This document shows, piece by piece, positions 17,086 through 25,222 of a stretch of 63,498 bases of DNA. Made by a program: the position numbers and the translations under genes. This DNA is from Intestinibacillus massiliensis (GTDB lineage Bacteria; Bacillota; Clostridia; Oscillospirales; Butyricicoccaceae). The notes beneath the pieces were generated by a model. It saw nothing but the letters and a program-made list of their open reading frames with translations, was not told the origin of the DNA and did not search any database. The DNA is taken from contig NZ_LT707059.1 of assembly GCF_900155735.1 (NCBI RefSeq), forward strand, positions 365,672-429,169, written 5' to 3'. How positions within the stretch are numbered: position 1 is the first letter of the stretch; every line of letters starts with the position of its first letter.

Positions 17086-17118
17086 ACGGGCTGCGGCGCC
17101 ATCGCCGCAGCCCGTTTT
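17086..17118 (+). terminator. Terminator between hprK and glk
   Basis: A perfect 12-bp stem, ACGGGCTGCGGC (17086-17097) and GCCGCAGCCCGT (17104-17115), then four T. It is only 20 bases from the glk start and no separate glk promoter is obvious, so it may act as a partial terminator that lowers glk expression. Confidence 0.8.
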
Positions 17119-17138
17119 GCGGGTCAGGAGGTTTTTTT

Positions 17139-18077
17139 ATGAAAATTGGTGTGGATCTCGGCGGAACCAATACGGTTGTCGGCCTGTGCACGGACGAAGG
17201 CGCGCTGCTCTGCAAGCAGGGCACGCCGACCCGTACCGGCGACCCGGACGGCCTGCGCGCGGACATGCGCCGCCTTGCGCTTGCAGTATGCGCGGAAAAG
17301 GGGGTCGCCCCTGACGAGGTGTGCCAGGTCGGCATCGGCGTGCCGGGCTCTTTTATCAAACGCACCTGTACGTTGACCTTTGGCACCAACCTGCAAATGG
17401 ACGACGTCAGCTTTGCACAGGCGTTCCAGCCGGAATTCAACTGCCCGGTCTATCTGGATAACGACGCCAACTGCGCCGCGCTCGGCGAGTATATCGGCGG
17501 CGCGGGCCGCGGCGTGCGCAATATGGTCATGGTCACGCTGGGCACCGGCCTTGGTGGCGGGCTGATACTGGACGGCAAGCTGTACACGGGGGCGAACGAC
17601 ATTGCGGGCGAGATCGGCCATATGGTGGTGCACTATAACGGGCTGCCGTGCAACTGCGGCCGACGGGGCTGCTGGGAGGCGTATTCCTCCGCCACCGGCA
17701 TGGTGCGCCTCGCGGAAGCCGCGCTGGCGCGGGGCGGCGACAGCCTGCTGCGCGGCATGAAGGCGGAAAACGGCGGGCGGCTCATGGCAAAAATGGTCTG
17801 CGATGCCCGCGACGCAGGCGACAGCCTGGCGGACGGCGTATTCCGGCAGTACGTGGAGTATTTTGCATGCGGCCTTAACAACATGATCGCAATCCTGCAG
17901 CCGGAGAAGATCGTCGTGGGCGGCGGGCTTGCCGGCTATGGGGAAAAGCTGATGTCCCCCGTGCGCGCGCTGATACGGCGCGGCCTGATGAAGGCGGACT
18001 GCGAGCAGGCCGAACTGGTGCTTGCCGAGCTGGGGAACGATGCCGGCATCATCGGCGCCGCGATGCTGGCGCGTTAA
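17139..18077 (+). CDS. glk: ROK-family glucokinase
   Basis: A 312-residue ROK kinase. ATP-binding DLGGTNTVVG is at the N terminus, catalytic Asp in DNDANCAALGE, and the ROK zinc site in HYNGLPCNCGRRGCWE. It likely phosphorylates glucose in the cytoplasm ahead of pgi. ATG 17139 follows CAGGAGG; the open frame upstream of it covers the hprK terminator and is not coding. Confidence 0.93.
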   Translation: MKIGVDLGGTNTVVGLCTDEGALLCKQGTPTRTGDPDGLRADMRRLALAVCAEKGVAPDEVCQVGIGVPGSFIKRTCTLTFGTNLQMDDVSFAQAFQPEFNCPVYLDNDANCAALGEYIGGAGRGVRNMVMVTLGTGLGGGLILDGKLYTGANDIAGEIGHMVVHYNGLPCNCGRRGCWEAYSSATGMVRLAEAALARGGDSLLRGMKAENGGRLMAKMVCDARDAGDSLADGVFRQYVEYFACGLNNMIAILQPEKIVVGGGLAGYGEKLMSPVRALIRRGLMKADCEQAELVLAELGNDAGIIGAAMLAR

Positions 18078-18125
18078 AGGGAAAATTTGTAGTATTACAA
18101 TTCTGTGTGTTTGTTTCAGGTAACC

Positions 18126-18154
18126 TTGATTTTGCCAAATTACGATGCTATAAT
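18126..18154 (+). promoter_or_regulatory. Promoter of the amidase
   Basis: -35 TTGATT (18126-18131), 17-bp spacer, consensus -10 TATAAT (18149-18154). Confidence 0.85.
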
Positions 18155-18201
18155 ACAAACAGTATGTAGTATTTACCGTTTTTGACATAGAGGGAAAATT
18201 G

Positions 18202-19947
18202 ATGAAGCACATATCGCATAAAATCTGTATATTGTCCCTGGCGGCCGCCATGCTGCTCGGTTTGGGCGCGCAGGCGGCCGATACGGCAGACCCGGAGCAG
18301 GGCGCGGCGGCGTCACAGGCCGTGGAGACGGTACAGCCGCCCGCGGTTGCGGAAAACGGGCAGGGCGCGTCCGGGAGCGACCCGGAAAAGCCGACTGCCG
18401 CGGCGGCAACCGGCGCGACCACCTCCTCGCCCCCGGTCCATAAGCTTTCGGTCACGACGAACGCGATCAAGCTGGACGGCAGCGCGGTCAAGCCCGCGGG
18501 GTACAACATCAATGACGAAAACTATTTTAAGCTGCGCGATATCGCCTACTTGATGAACGGCAAGCAGGCGCAGTTTAACGTGGGCTGGGACGGCGCGACG
18601 AGCAGCATTACGCTGACGACGGGCGCGGCCTACCAGAAGGCCGGCGGCGAAATGGCGGGCGCGGCCGCCAAGCCGACCATCCGGGAATCCAACGCCAAAG
18701 TGCTGGTGGATGGCAAGCCGGTGTCTATGACCGCATATAATATTGACGGCAACAACTATTTCCGCCTGCGCGATATCGGCACGCAGCTCGGGTTCGACGT
18801 GGGGTACGACAACACAAGCCGCACCATCCTGATCGACAACCCGCAGCCTGCGCCAAACCGTTATACCGTTTCGTTTGATATGAACGGGCATGGCACGCAG
18901 ATTTCCCCCAAGGCGAACGTGGATGAGGGCAGCAAGATCAGCGCGCCCGCCGCACCGGAAGCCACGGGTTATGCGTTCGATGGCTGGTACAAGGACAGCG
19001 GCTGCAACACGGCTTGGAATTTCTCCAAGGATACGGTGACGGAGGACGTTACCCTCTACGCGAAATGGACGCAGACCTTTACCGTGACCTTCGAAATGAA
19101 CGGCCACGGCACGCAGGTCAGCCCCAAAACAGGGGTCAAGACCGGCTCGAAGATCACAGAGCCCGCCAAGCCGACGGCCGACGGGTATGTCTTCGGCGGC
19201 TGGTACGCAGAGAGCGACTGCTACATCGCCTGGTCGTTTGCGACCGATGTTGTCGCGCGCGATGTGACGCTGTACGCCAAATGGACGCCCAAGGGCGACG
19301 CGGACGATATGGGGAATACGGACGATTCCGGCAGTTCCGCGAACCAGGGCGGTGTTGTCAATACGCGGCGGCTGGACGGCGTCATGACCATCCTGCTCGA
19401 CTCCGGGCACGGCGGCAAAGACCCTGGCGAATCCGGCAATGGCCTGGAGGAAAAGCGGGTCAACCTGGCGGTGACACAGTACCTGAAGGAAATGCTGGAA
19501 AACGCAGGCGTGAAGGTCGTCATGACGGTCGAGAGCCTGGATACCGACCTCAAGGGTTCCGACCGCATCGCGTTCGTCCGCGAGAAGATGGATCAGTATA
19601 ACTTTGACCTCTCCGTCAGCATCCATCATAACGGCGGCGGCGGCGTCGGCGCGGAAGTTTTCGTGCAGACCGACAAGCAGGACCCTTCGGGCGCGAGCCG
19701 CGACCTGGGCAACCTGATTATCGAGGAGTATAAGAAGCTGGGGCAGACCAGCCGCGGCGTTAAGACGCAGAACCTGTATATGGTGCGCGTACCTTCGGAA
19801 TTCGGCGTGCCGGGCATCCTCAGCGAGTTCTGTTTCCTCGATAACGCATCCGACGCTGTCAAGATCGATTCGGACGAAGAGCAAAGGGCGGAGGCGCAGG
19901 CGCTGTATAATGCGATCATGGCGTATTTTGAAAACCATGAATATTGA
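18202..19947 (+). CDS. Modular N-acetylmuramoyl-L-alanine amidase
   Basis: A 581-residue exported enzyme. Order: signal peptide (1-27), low-complexity Ala/Pro/Thr linker (28-75), two copper-amine-oxidase-N-like repeats (about 85-140 and 160-215, both with NYFKLRD/NYFRLRD), two InlB-type B-repeats (about 221-290 and 293-362, each ending VTLYAKWT), and a catalytic Amidase_3 domain (about 395-578). Zinc ligands and catalytic Glu are visible in DSGHGGKDPG, LEEKRVN, SIHHNGGG and LSEFCFLDN. It cleaves the amide between muramic acid and the stem peptide. ATG 18202 follows GAGGGA. Confidence 0.93.
   Translation: MKHISHKICILSLAAAMLLGLGAQAADTADPEQGAAASQAVETVQPPAVAENGQGASGSDPEKPTAAAATGATTSSPPVHKLSVTTNAIKLDGSAVKPAGYNINDENYFKLRDIAYLMNGKQAQFNVGWDGATSSITLTTGAAYQKAGGEMAGAAAKPTIRESNAKVLVDGKPVSMTAYNIDGNNYFRLRDIGTQLGFDVGYDNTSRTILIDNPQPAPNRYTVSFDMNGHGTQISPKANVDEGSKISAPAAPEATGYAFDGWYKDSGCNTAWNFSKDTVTEDVTLYAKWTQTFTVTFEMNGHGTQVSPKTGVKTGSKITEPAKPTADGYVFGGWYAESDCYIAWSFATDVVARDVTLYAKWTPKGDADDMGNTDDSGSSANQGGVVNTRRLDGVMTILLDSGHGGKDPGESGNGLEEKRVNLAVTQYLKEMLENAGVKVVMTVESLDTDLKGSDRIAFVREKMDQYNFDLSVSIHHNGGGGVGAEVFVQTDKQDPSGASRDLGNLIIEEYKKLGQTSRGVKTQNLYMVRVPSEFGVPGILSEFCFLDNASDAVKIDSDEEQRAEAQALYNAIMAYFENHEY
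18862..19287 (+). repeat. Two tandem InlB-type B-repeats in the amidase
   Basis: Two copies of about 70 codons (18862-19070 and 19078-19287). Both start with a VSF/VTF-x-MNGHGTQ motif, contain a GY-F-GWY motif and end VTLYAKWT. This is the Listeria-Bacteroides repeat found in surface proteins. Confidence 0.9.
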
Positions 19948-19970
19948 TACATAAGAAGGGAAGCTTTGCA

Positions 19971-20372
19971 ATGGAAAGCAGGGTGTTGGCGGCGGTTGAC
20001 CGCCACAATAAAGGCTATAATTGTGCGCAGGCGATTGCCTGCACGTACTGCGACCTGTTTGGCGTCGACGAACAGACTGCGTACAAGATGACGGAAGCCT
20101 TTGGCTTCGGTATGGGTACGCAGAACGTGTGCGGCGCATTGAGCGGCGCGCTGGTGCTCGCCGGATTGGACGGCAGCGGCGGCGTGGAAGCGCCCGGCAA
20201 GACCAAAGGCGCGACCTATAAGGTGGCGCGCAGCCTGACGGCGCAGTTTAAGGACGCGGCGGGCGCGCTGCTTTGCAGCGAACTGAAGGGCGGTTCCAGC
20301 AAGGTATCCTGCGAGGACTGTATCAAGTACGCGGCGCAAATGGTAGAAGAATCGCTTCTGAAGGATTCATAA
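19971..20372 (+). CDS. C-GCAxxG-C-C family redox-type protein
   Basis: A 133-residue protein with the family's spaced cysteines: NCAQAIAC near residue 20, NVCGALSGA near 52, LLCSEL near 104 and CEDCI near 116. The family is widespread in anaerobes and is suspected to bind a metal cluster or act in electron transfer; function is unproven. ATG 19971 follows AGAAGGG and is 23 bases downstream of the amidase gene, probably in the same operon. Confidence 0.9.
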   Translation: MESRVLAAVDRHNKGYNCAQAIACTYCDLFGVDEQTAYKMTEAFGFGMGTQNVCGALSGALVLAGLDGSGGVEAPGKTKGATYKVARSLTAQFKDAAGALLCSELKGGSSKVSCEDCIKYAAQMVEESLLKDS

Positions 20373-20407
20373 AAAAACGGCTGACCGGGTTGGTCAGCCG
20401 TTTTTTT
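20371..20407. terminator. Bidirectional terminator
   Basis: AAAAAACGGCTGACC pairs with GGTCAGCCGTTTTTT across a 5-base loop. T runs on both strands serve the convergent plus and minus genes. Confidence 0.94.
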
Positions 20408-20421
20408 ATGGGGATACCCCG

Positions 20422-21276
20422 TTAAAAATACTGTGACAAGCAAGGGACTGCAGCCGCGGTGGGGGCAAAGCCGGGATAGTCGCGTTTAATCCGCGCTGCG
20501 CACCTGCGGCAAAACGCTATGTACGCCGCGGGGTCGTCCCGCATTTGCTGCTTATACCCCCAGACATGGGTATACGCTTGCTGCCCTGAGCCAAACAACG
20601 TGTCCAGGTCGGACAGGATCGCCAGCTTGGCGCCGGCTTCCGCCGCGCACATGGAGAGCAGGCGCTGTTCCGCAAAGACCATATAGGTCAAGGGGTCGTC
20701 TGCGTGTGGCGCGTGCTCCATAAAGGAAATCGCGCGCGCGGTGTACAGCCCCTTGAAGGCCGCGCTGCCGAAATAGGCGAGGGCGGTGTTGCAGGGCTGC
20801 ACCGACCAGTCGAGCCCGTCCAGATCGAACCCTTCCTCCACCTGGAAATGGGAAGGGCCTGGATAGATGTCGGGGTAGATTTCCTCCCGGTGGATCGCGG
20901 CGGCATCCGCACCGGCGCACTGCGCTTCAATGCTGCGCCAGAGGATAAAGTCGGTGTCGATCATGACGCAGGGTGCGGGCATCTCCCGCAGCGCGTAAAG
21001 CTTGCCCGCCGCCCAAAAGGCGAAGGGGGAGACCGTGTCCGGGATGGCGTCCTGCAGGACGGGACGGATGCCGCCGTTCCACAGGGAGCCCAGCCCGAGG
21101 CCTTCATAATATGCGGCGGCCAGGCCGTCGGTCGCCATGGCGATCACCCCGCCTTGCCGCTGCCATTCCAGCGCGGAGAGGACCGTCGTGAGCAGCTCGA
21201 ACGGTTCCACCGCATACGGCGCGCCCGGGTTCCGCGCCGTAAACGGGCGTGTCCAGTTTACATGGAAAGCAAACAT
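20422..21276 (-). CDS. Glycosyltransferase-like protein (DUF6734-like), function unproven
   Basis: A 284-residue soluble protein starting MFAFHVNWTRPFTARNPG. It has a D-x-D-like motif in PCVMIDTDFILW (near residue 107) and later DDPLTYMVFAEQRLLSM, a layout seen in nucleotide-sugar-using GT-A proteins; I assign it only tentatively. There is no signal peptide. It starts within the 3' end of the upstream Gly/Ser-rich gene (1-base gap between stop and start), so the two are co-translated. The neighbouring divergent FkbM gene suggests a glycan or peptide modification locus. Confidence 0.6.
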   Translation of the reverse strand: MFAFHVNWTRPFTARNPGAPYAVEPFELLTTVLSALEWQRQGGVIAMATDGLAAAYYEGLGLGSLWNGGIRPVLQDAIPDTVSPFAFWAAGKLYALREMPAPCVMIDTDFILWRSIEAQCAGADAAAIHREEIYPDIYPGPSHFQVEEGFDLDGLDWSVQPCNTALAYFGSAAFKGLYTARAISFMEHAPHADDPLTYMVFAEQRLLSMCAAEAGAKLAILSDLDTLFGSGQQAYTHVWGYKQQMRDDPAAYIAFCRRCAARIKRDYPGFAPTAAAVPCLSQYF

Positions 21277-21277
21277 G

Positions 21278-21679
21278 TTAAATCAGCTCCAGGCCGTAGC
21301 CCCCGACGCTGAAAACGCCGGAACCGGAAGTCGTCCAGGAGCCGGAACCCGAGGTGCGGATGTAAGACGTCCGGTAGGAGCTTACATAGGAACCTGAGCC
21401 GGAGCCGCCGACATATACATAGCGCTCCATAATCGGGTAGGCGACGGTTTCTTCCGTTGCTTCGTACCAGCCGGTATGCACCGGCTCGGACAGGCGCGCC
21501 TGCCCGGCTTCCTCCGCACCGTATCCGGGGGACGGCGCCGGGCCTGCCACGGGGGGCGGCGCGCTGTGTTTGGCATAACTGTCTAAATCGAGCACGACGC
21601 CGTCAATTTCACGCAGCTTGCCAGGCGCCAGGTCGAGGATACTGCGTGGCTTGGGGGAAGCTGTTTTTTCATTTGCCAT
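21278..21679 (-). CDS. Small Gly/Ser/Tyr-rich protein, unknown function
   Basis: A 133-residue protein with an unusual two-part composition. Residues 1-75 are ordinary and polar with a proline-rich patch (APPPVAGPAPSPGYG). Residues 90-133 are almost only Gly, Ser, Tyr, Thr and Val (GGSGSGSYVSSYRTSY, SGSGSWTTSGSG). It has no signal peptide, no cysteine and no membrane helix. ATG 21679 has AAGGAG upstream. The tail could be a substrate for glycosylation or another modification by the adjacent enzymes; that is inference from context. Confidence 0.75.
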   Translation of the reverse strand: MANEKTASPKPRSILDLAPGKLREIDGVVLDLDSYAKHSAPPPVAGPAPSPGYGAEEAGQARLSEPVHTGWYEATEETVAYPIMERYVYVGGSGSGSYVSSYRTSYIRTSGSGSWTTSGSGVFSVGGYGLELI

Positions 21680-21721
21680 GCGGCGCACACTCCTTAAGTT
21701 TGTAAATGATTTACCACATCT

Positions 21722-21750
21722 ATTATAAATTGCTTTGTGTAAAATCACAA
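21722..21750 (-). promoter_or_regulatory. Promoter of the Gly/Ser-rich gene pair
   Basis: On the minus strand: -35 TTGTGA (21750-21745), 17-bp spacer, consensus -10 TATAAT (21727-21722). Confidence 0.8.
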
Positions 21751-21797
21751 TAGCTAATTAAAAAAACTGCATTTGTTTTTGCAAAAGCGACAGAAAC

Positions 21798-21826
21798 TTT
21801 ACAGATTCCTGTAAGAACGCTATAAT
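21798..21826 (+). promoter_or_regulatory. Promoter of the FkbM methyltransferase gene
   Basis: -35 TTTACA (21798-21803), 17-bp spacer, consensus -10 TATAAT (21821-21826). It lies about 50 bases from the divergent promoter. Confidence 0.88.
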
Positions 21827-21857
21827 AAGCGTATCGATTGAAAATGGGGTGAAGGCG

Positions 21858-22928
21858 TTGGAGTGGAATGGGGTAACGGAAACGGTATGGCAAAGGCTGC
21901 GGCGGGAGCCCCGGCCTATCGTGCTTTACGGCATGGGGGACGGCGCGCAGAAAATCCTGGATGTTTTTGAACGGTATCAGATTAAAGCGTCCGGGGTGTT
22001 TGCCAGCGACGAGTTTGTCCGCGGGCACAGTTTTGCCGGTTTCCGTGTGGAGAAGCTGTCCGAAATAACCGCACGTCTGGATGACGATATCGTCATCGTG
22101 ATCGCATTCGCAAGCCAGCGCCCGGAGGTGCTGGCCAAAATGTATGCGCTCGGGGAGCGGTTCGATGTGGTTGCGCCGGACGTGCCCGTGACGGGCGGCG
22201 GGCTGTTCGACCTCGAATATGCGGCGGCGCATGCACAGACGCTGCGCCGCGCCTACGCGCTGCTGGCGGACGATACGTCCCGCCGTGTATTTGAAAATAC
22301 CGTGGCCTTTAAACTCACCGGGGAGCTGTCCTACCTGCGCGGATGCGAGACGGGTAAGGACGAGGCGTTCCGGGGGCTGCTGCAGCCGGGGGAGCAGGAA
22401 CATTTTGTAGACCTGGGGGCGTATAACGGGGATACCATCCGCGAACTGCTGGGTTACACCGGGGGCGCGTACGCCTCGGTCACGGCGCTGGAGCCGGATC
22501 ATAAAAACTGTAAAAAGCTGCAGCAGTATGTGGATGCGTCGCTGGGCGGCCGTGCGCGCGTGCTGCACGCGGGGGCGTGGGACTGCGACGGTGTGCGCGC
22601 GTTCGCGGCAAAGGCGGGGCGTAATTCGGCGCTTGCGGCGCAGGGGGTGGAAACGCCCGTGCGCGCGGTGGACAGCGTGCTGGACGGCGCGCCCTGCACG
22701 ATGCTCAAGCTGGACGTCGAGGGCGCGGAGCGGCGCGCGCTCGAGGGCGCGCGGGAAACCATCCGCACCTGGCGGCCGAAGCTCAACGTGGCCGTATACC
22801 ACCGCAACGAGGACCTGTTCGACCTGCCGTTGCTCGTGCACAGCCTGTGCCCGGACTACCGGATCTATCTGCGGCACCACCCGTATGTGCCCGCATGGGA
22901 CACAAATTTATATGCGGCCGCGCCATGA
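21858..22928 (+). CDS. FkbM-family methyltransferase
   Basis: A protein of about 356 residues. The N-terminal part (1-110) has a nucleotide-binding look (VLYGMGDGAQKIL, DDDIVIVIAFAS). The C-terminal FkbM SAM-methyltransferase domain (about 180-340) has HFVDLGAYNGDTI as motif I and MLKLDVEGAERRALEGA. Such enzymes O-methylate sugars or polyketide groups. The start is ambiguous: TTG 21858 is 5 bases from GGGGTGA and is chosen; GTG 21849 is the alternative. It is divergent from the Gly/Ser-rich gene pair. Confidence 0.85.
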   Translation: MEWNGVTETVWQRLRREPRPIVLYGMGDGAQKILDVFERYQIKASGVFASDEFVRGHSFAGFRVEKLSEITARLDDDIVIVIAFASQRPEVLAKMYALGERFDVVAPDVPVTGGGLFDLEYAAAHAQTLRRAYALLADDTSRRVFENTVAFKLTGELSYLRGCETGKDEAFRGLLQPGEQEHFVDLGAYNGDTIRELLGYTGGAYASVTALEPDHKNCKKLQQYVDASLGGRARVLHAGAWDCDGVRAFAAKAGRNSALAAQGVETPVRAVDSVLDGAPCTMLKLDVEGAERRALEGARETIRTWRPKLNVAVYHRNEDLFDLPLLVHSLCPDYRIYLRHHPYVPAWDTNLYAAAP

Positions 22929-23024
22929 AAAAGACTGGAATTTTTGCCCTGCCGCGTGTATACTGGGGGTATAGCCACAGGGCTGGAATGAAAAGTATGG
23001 AAATGTATAAAGGAGAGGATTCCA

Positions 23025-23453
23025 ATGGCAACTGGATGCTTTTATTGTGACGCGCACCATGAGGGTCGTGAAAACCTGATGTTCGAGGTCGGCAAGATGA
23101 AGGCCGGCACGCTGTACCTGTTCAAGGACCAGGCGCATAAGGGCCGCTGCGCGCTTGCGCTCGGCACCCATAAGAAAGAGCTTTGCGAATGCGACGAGCA
23201 GGAGCGCAACGATTTCTGCGCAGACCTCGCCGCCGCTTCGGGCGCGGTCAAGAAGCTGTGGGGCTGCACCAAGATCAACCTTGGTTCCTACGGCGATACC
23301 AACCCGCACCTGCATTTCCACATTGTCCCGAAGTATGAGGGCGGTTTTGAGTTCGGCGGCAGCTTTGCAATCGGCAACGACCAGCCTGTATTCCTCGAGG
23401 ACGCGGAGTATCAGGAAATGATCGCCGCCCTGAAAAAGGAACTGGGGATTTAA
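23025..23453 (+). CDS. HIT-family protein
   Basis: A 142-residue histidine-triad protein with HLHFHIVP (His-x-His-x-His) near residue 92 and a CFYC motif at the N terminus, which suggests a zinc-binding variant. HIT proteins are nucleotide hydrolases or transferases; the substrate is unknown. The ATG follows AGGAGAGGA. A 44-residue membrane ORF follows after 2 bases. Confidence 0.92.
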   Translation: MATGCFYCDAHHEGRENLMFEVGKMKAGTLYLFKDQAHKGRCALALGTHKKELCECDEQERNDFCADLAAASGAVKKLWGCTKINLGSYGDTNPHLHFHIVPKYEGGFEFGGSFAIGNDQPVFLEDAEYQEMIAALKKELGI

Positions 23454-23455
23454 AA

Positions 23456-23590
23456 ATGGAACATCATGTTTACCAAGTTTTTGTGGGGATCGGCTGGTAT
23501 GAGGTCTTCATAACGGTTGCCAGCACGGCAATGGCCGTCGCGCTGCCCGCCGCTATCGTGTGGTGGGTGTGGCGGCGGAAACGAGGTTAA
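23456..23590 (+). CDS. Small single-pass membrane protein (44 aa)
   Basis: A short ORF starting MEHHVYQVFVGIGWYEVF, with one hydrophobic helix (ITVASTAMAVALPAAIVWWV) and a basic end (WRRKRG). The ATG is 2 bases after the HIT stop, with GGGGA upstream, and a terminator follows 10 bases after the stop. The arrangement and the clean TM-plus-basic tail support a real gene, but no family is recognised. Confidence 0.55.
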   Translation: MEHHVYQVFVGIGWYEVFITVASTAMAVALPAAIVWWVWRRKRG

Positions 23591-23600
23591 CACATGGGGG

Positions 23601-23627
23601 AAAGGCGGACGGAAGTCCGCCTTTTTT
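23601..23627 (+). terminator. Intrinsic terminator after the HIT unit
   Basis: AAAGGCGGAC (23601-23610) pairs with GTCCGCCTTT around a GGAA tetraloop, followed by T. Confidence 0.93.
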
Positions 23628-23657
23628 GTGTTTGAATTGTTAAATTCCTGGCGACAC

Positions 23658-23686
23658 TTGTTTTTACAGGCAAGAAACGGTATACT
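23658..23686 (+). promoter_or_regulatory. Promoter of the M50 protease-scp operon
   Basis: -35 TTGTTT (23658-23663), 17-bp spacer, -10 TATACT (23681-23686). Confidence 0.75.
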
Positions 23687-23722
23687 ATACTCGTATTTAG
23701 ATTTTTGCCGGAGGACTTTGCT

Positions 23723-24469
23723 TTGCTATTTCGTTTGTTATCGAGCGGCAACCTGAACAGCGCCATTATCGGCCTTGTGCTGTCGCTGCCTGCCATCCTG
23801 TTGTGCCTTTCCGTGCATGAAACCTGCCATGGCCTCGCGGCCTATGCGCTGGGCGACCGCACAGCGCGCGACGAGGGGCGCCTGTCCCTGAACCCGCTTG
23901 CGCATATCGACCCGATGGGCTTCCTTTGCATGGTGCTGTTTGGGTTCGGCTGGGCAAAGCCCGTCCCCGTTAATATTACGCGTTTCAAAAACCGGCGCGC
24001 GGGCATGGCGGTCACCGCGCTTGCAGGCCCGCTCTCCAACTTTATCCTGGCGTTTATCATGTATGCGCTGTACCTGGTGATGGGGCGCGCCATCCTGGGG
24101 CCGGAAATCACTTCCCTGGGGCCGGTCGGCCCTGCGCTGCTGCTGTCGCTGCTGATGTCCGGCCAGCTTGGGCTGGGCGGGCTCCAGGTATTCCTGCTCG
24201 TCGTGCTGACGTTTATCGGCTACAGCGCGATCCTGTCAATCGGCCTCGGCGTTTTCAACCTGATCCCTGTGTACCCGCTGGACGGCTCCCGTATTTTGGA
24301 CGCCCTGCTGCCTTACAAGTATGAAGTGCGCTTTAATAACTTCTGCCGCAAATACCAGAACCTCATTATGCTCGCGCTGATCGTCGTGCTGTGGTTCGGC
24401 GGCCTGGATATGCTGATCAGCTGGGCGGACCGCGGCGTGTACGGCCTGGCGGCCATGCTGTTTGGCTGA
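23723..24469 (+). CDS. Site-2-protease family (M50) membrane metalloprotease
   Basis: A 248-residue polytopic membrane protein. The zinc motif HETCH (HExxH) lies in an N-terminal transmembrane helix. The second metal motif NLIPVYPLDGSRIL has the PxDG form of the family. It resembles the minimal Rip-like M50 enzymes that often sit next to scpAB in Clostridia. TTG 23723 is chosen because GGAGGA lies 7 bases upstream. Physiological substrate unknown. Confidence 0.9.
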   Translation: MLFRLLSSGNLNSAIIGLVLSLPAILLCLSVHETCHGLAAYALGDRTARDEGRLSLNPLAHIDPMGFLCMVLFGFGWAKPVPVNITRFKNRRAGMAVTALAGPLSNFILAFIMYALYLVMGRAILGPEITSLGPVGPALLLSLLMSGQLGLGGLQVFLLVVLTFIGYSAILSIGLGVFNLIPVYPLDGSRILDALLPYKYEVRFNNFCRKYQNLIMLALIVVLWFGGLDMLISWADRGVYGLAAMLFG

Positions 24470-24496
24470 GTCGGATACGGGAAGGGGGGCGACGGC

Positions 24497-25222
24497 GTGG
24501 AAATGACCTTTCAGCTTGAAAATTTCGAGGGGCCGCTCGACCTCCTGCTGCACCTGATCAGTAAGAACAAGGTCAGCATTTACGATATCCCGATTGCCGA
24601 AATCCTGGAGCAGTATATGGCGGTGCTGGACAGCGCCCGGACGATGGATATGGACGTGGCGGGGGACTTTATCGCAATGGCCGCCCAGCTTGTCTACATC
24701 AAGTCCAAGATGCTGCTGCCCTCCTATGACGAGGAGGAAGAAGAGGACCCGCGCGCGCAGCTGGTTGAGATGCTGCTGGAATACCAGCGCATCAAGGAGG
24801 TCACCCCGTACTTCCGCCAGCAGACCGACCTGGGGCGCGATATTTTTGTCAAAGGGCCGGAACTGCGCGACCGCTCCCGGCCGGTGGAATACCGGCATAA
24901 GCCGGACGACCTGGCGCGCGCGGCGCGCAACCTGATGCGGAAGGCACAGCGCCGCCTCCCGCCGCCGGTCAGTTCGTTTTCCGGCATCGTGGGGCGGGAC
25001 CCGGTGCCGGTCAGCGGCAAAATCACCGTGATCCTTAAAAAATTCCTGTCCAGCGCGCGGCTGCGGTTCCAGCGGCTGTTTGACGGGGCGGGGAGCCGCT
25101 CCGAAATTGTGGCGACCTTCCTGGCAGTGCTCGAGCTGTCAAAAACCCGGCGCGTACGCATCGAGGGGGAAGGCGAGGAGACCGAACTGATCTTGGCGGC
25201 GGAGCCGCGGGAGGACGCATGA
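24497..25222 (+). CDS. scpA: Segregation and condensation protein A
   Basis: A 241-residue kleisin subunit of the Smc-ScpAB condensin. The N terminus FQLENFEGPLDLLLHLI is the family signature and binds the Smc neck; the C-terminal winged helix (FLAVLELSKTRRVRIEG) binds the Smc head. It starts at GTG 24497, 8 bases after AAGGGGGG. It overlaps scpB by 4 bases. Confidence 0.97.
   Translation: MEMTFQLENFEGPLDLLLHLISKNKVSIYDIPIAEILEQYMAVLDSARTMDMDVAGDFIAMAAQLVYIKSKMLLPSYDEEEEEDPRAQLVEMLLEYQRIKEVTPYFRQQTDLGRDIFVKGPELRDRSRPVEYRHKPDDLARAARNLMRKAQRRLPPPVSSFSGIVGRDPVPVSGKITVILKKFLSSARLRFQRLFDGAGSRSEIVATFLAVLELSKTRRVRIEGEGEETELILAAEPREDA

Noticed and set aside
17058-17138. N-terminal extension of glk
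   Set aside because: It would translate through the hprK terminator hairpin; the ATG at 17139 has a Shine-Dalgarno and begins the ROK motif normally.
21849-21857. GTG start for the FkbM gene
   Set aside because: It overlaps the only good ribosome binding site (GGGGTGA), which is better placed for TTG 21858; kept as an alternative.
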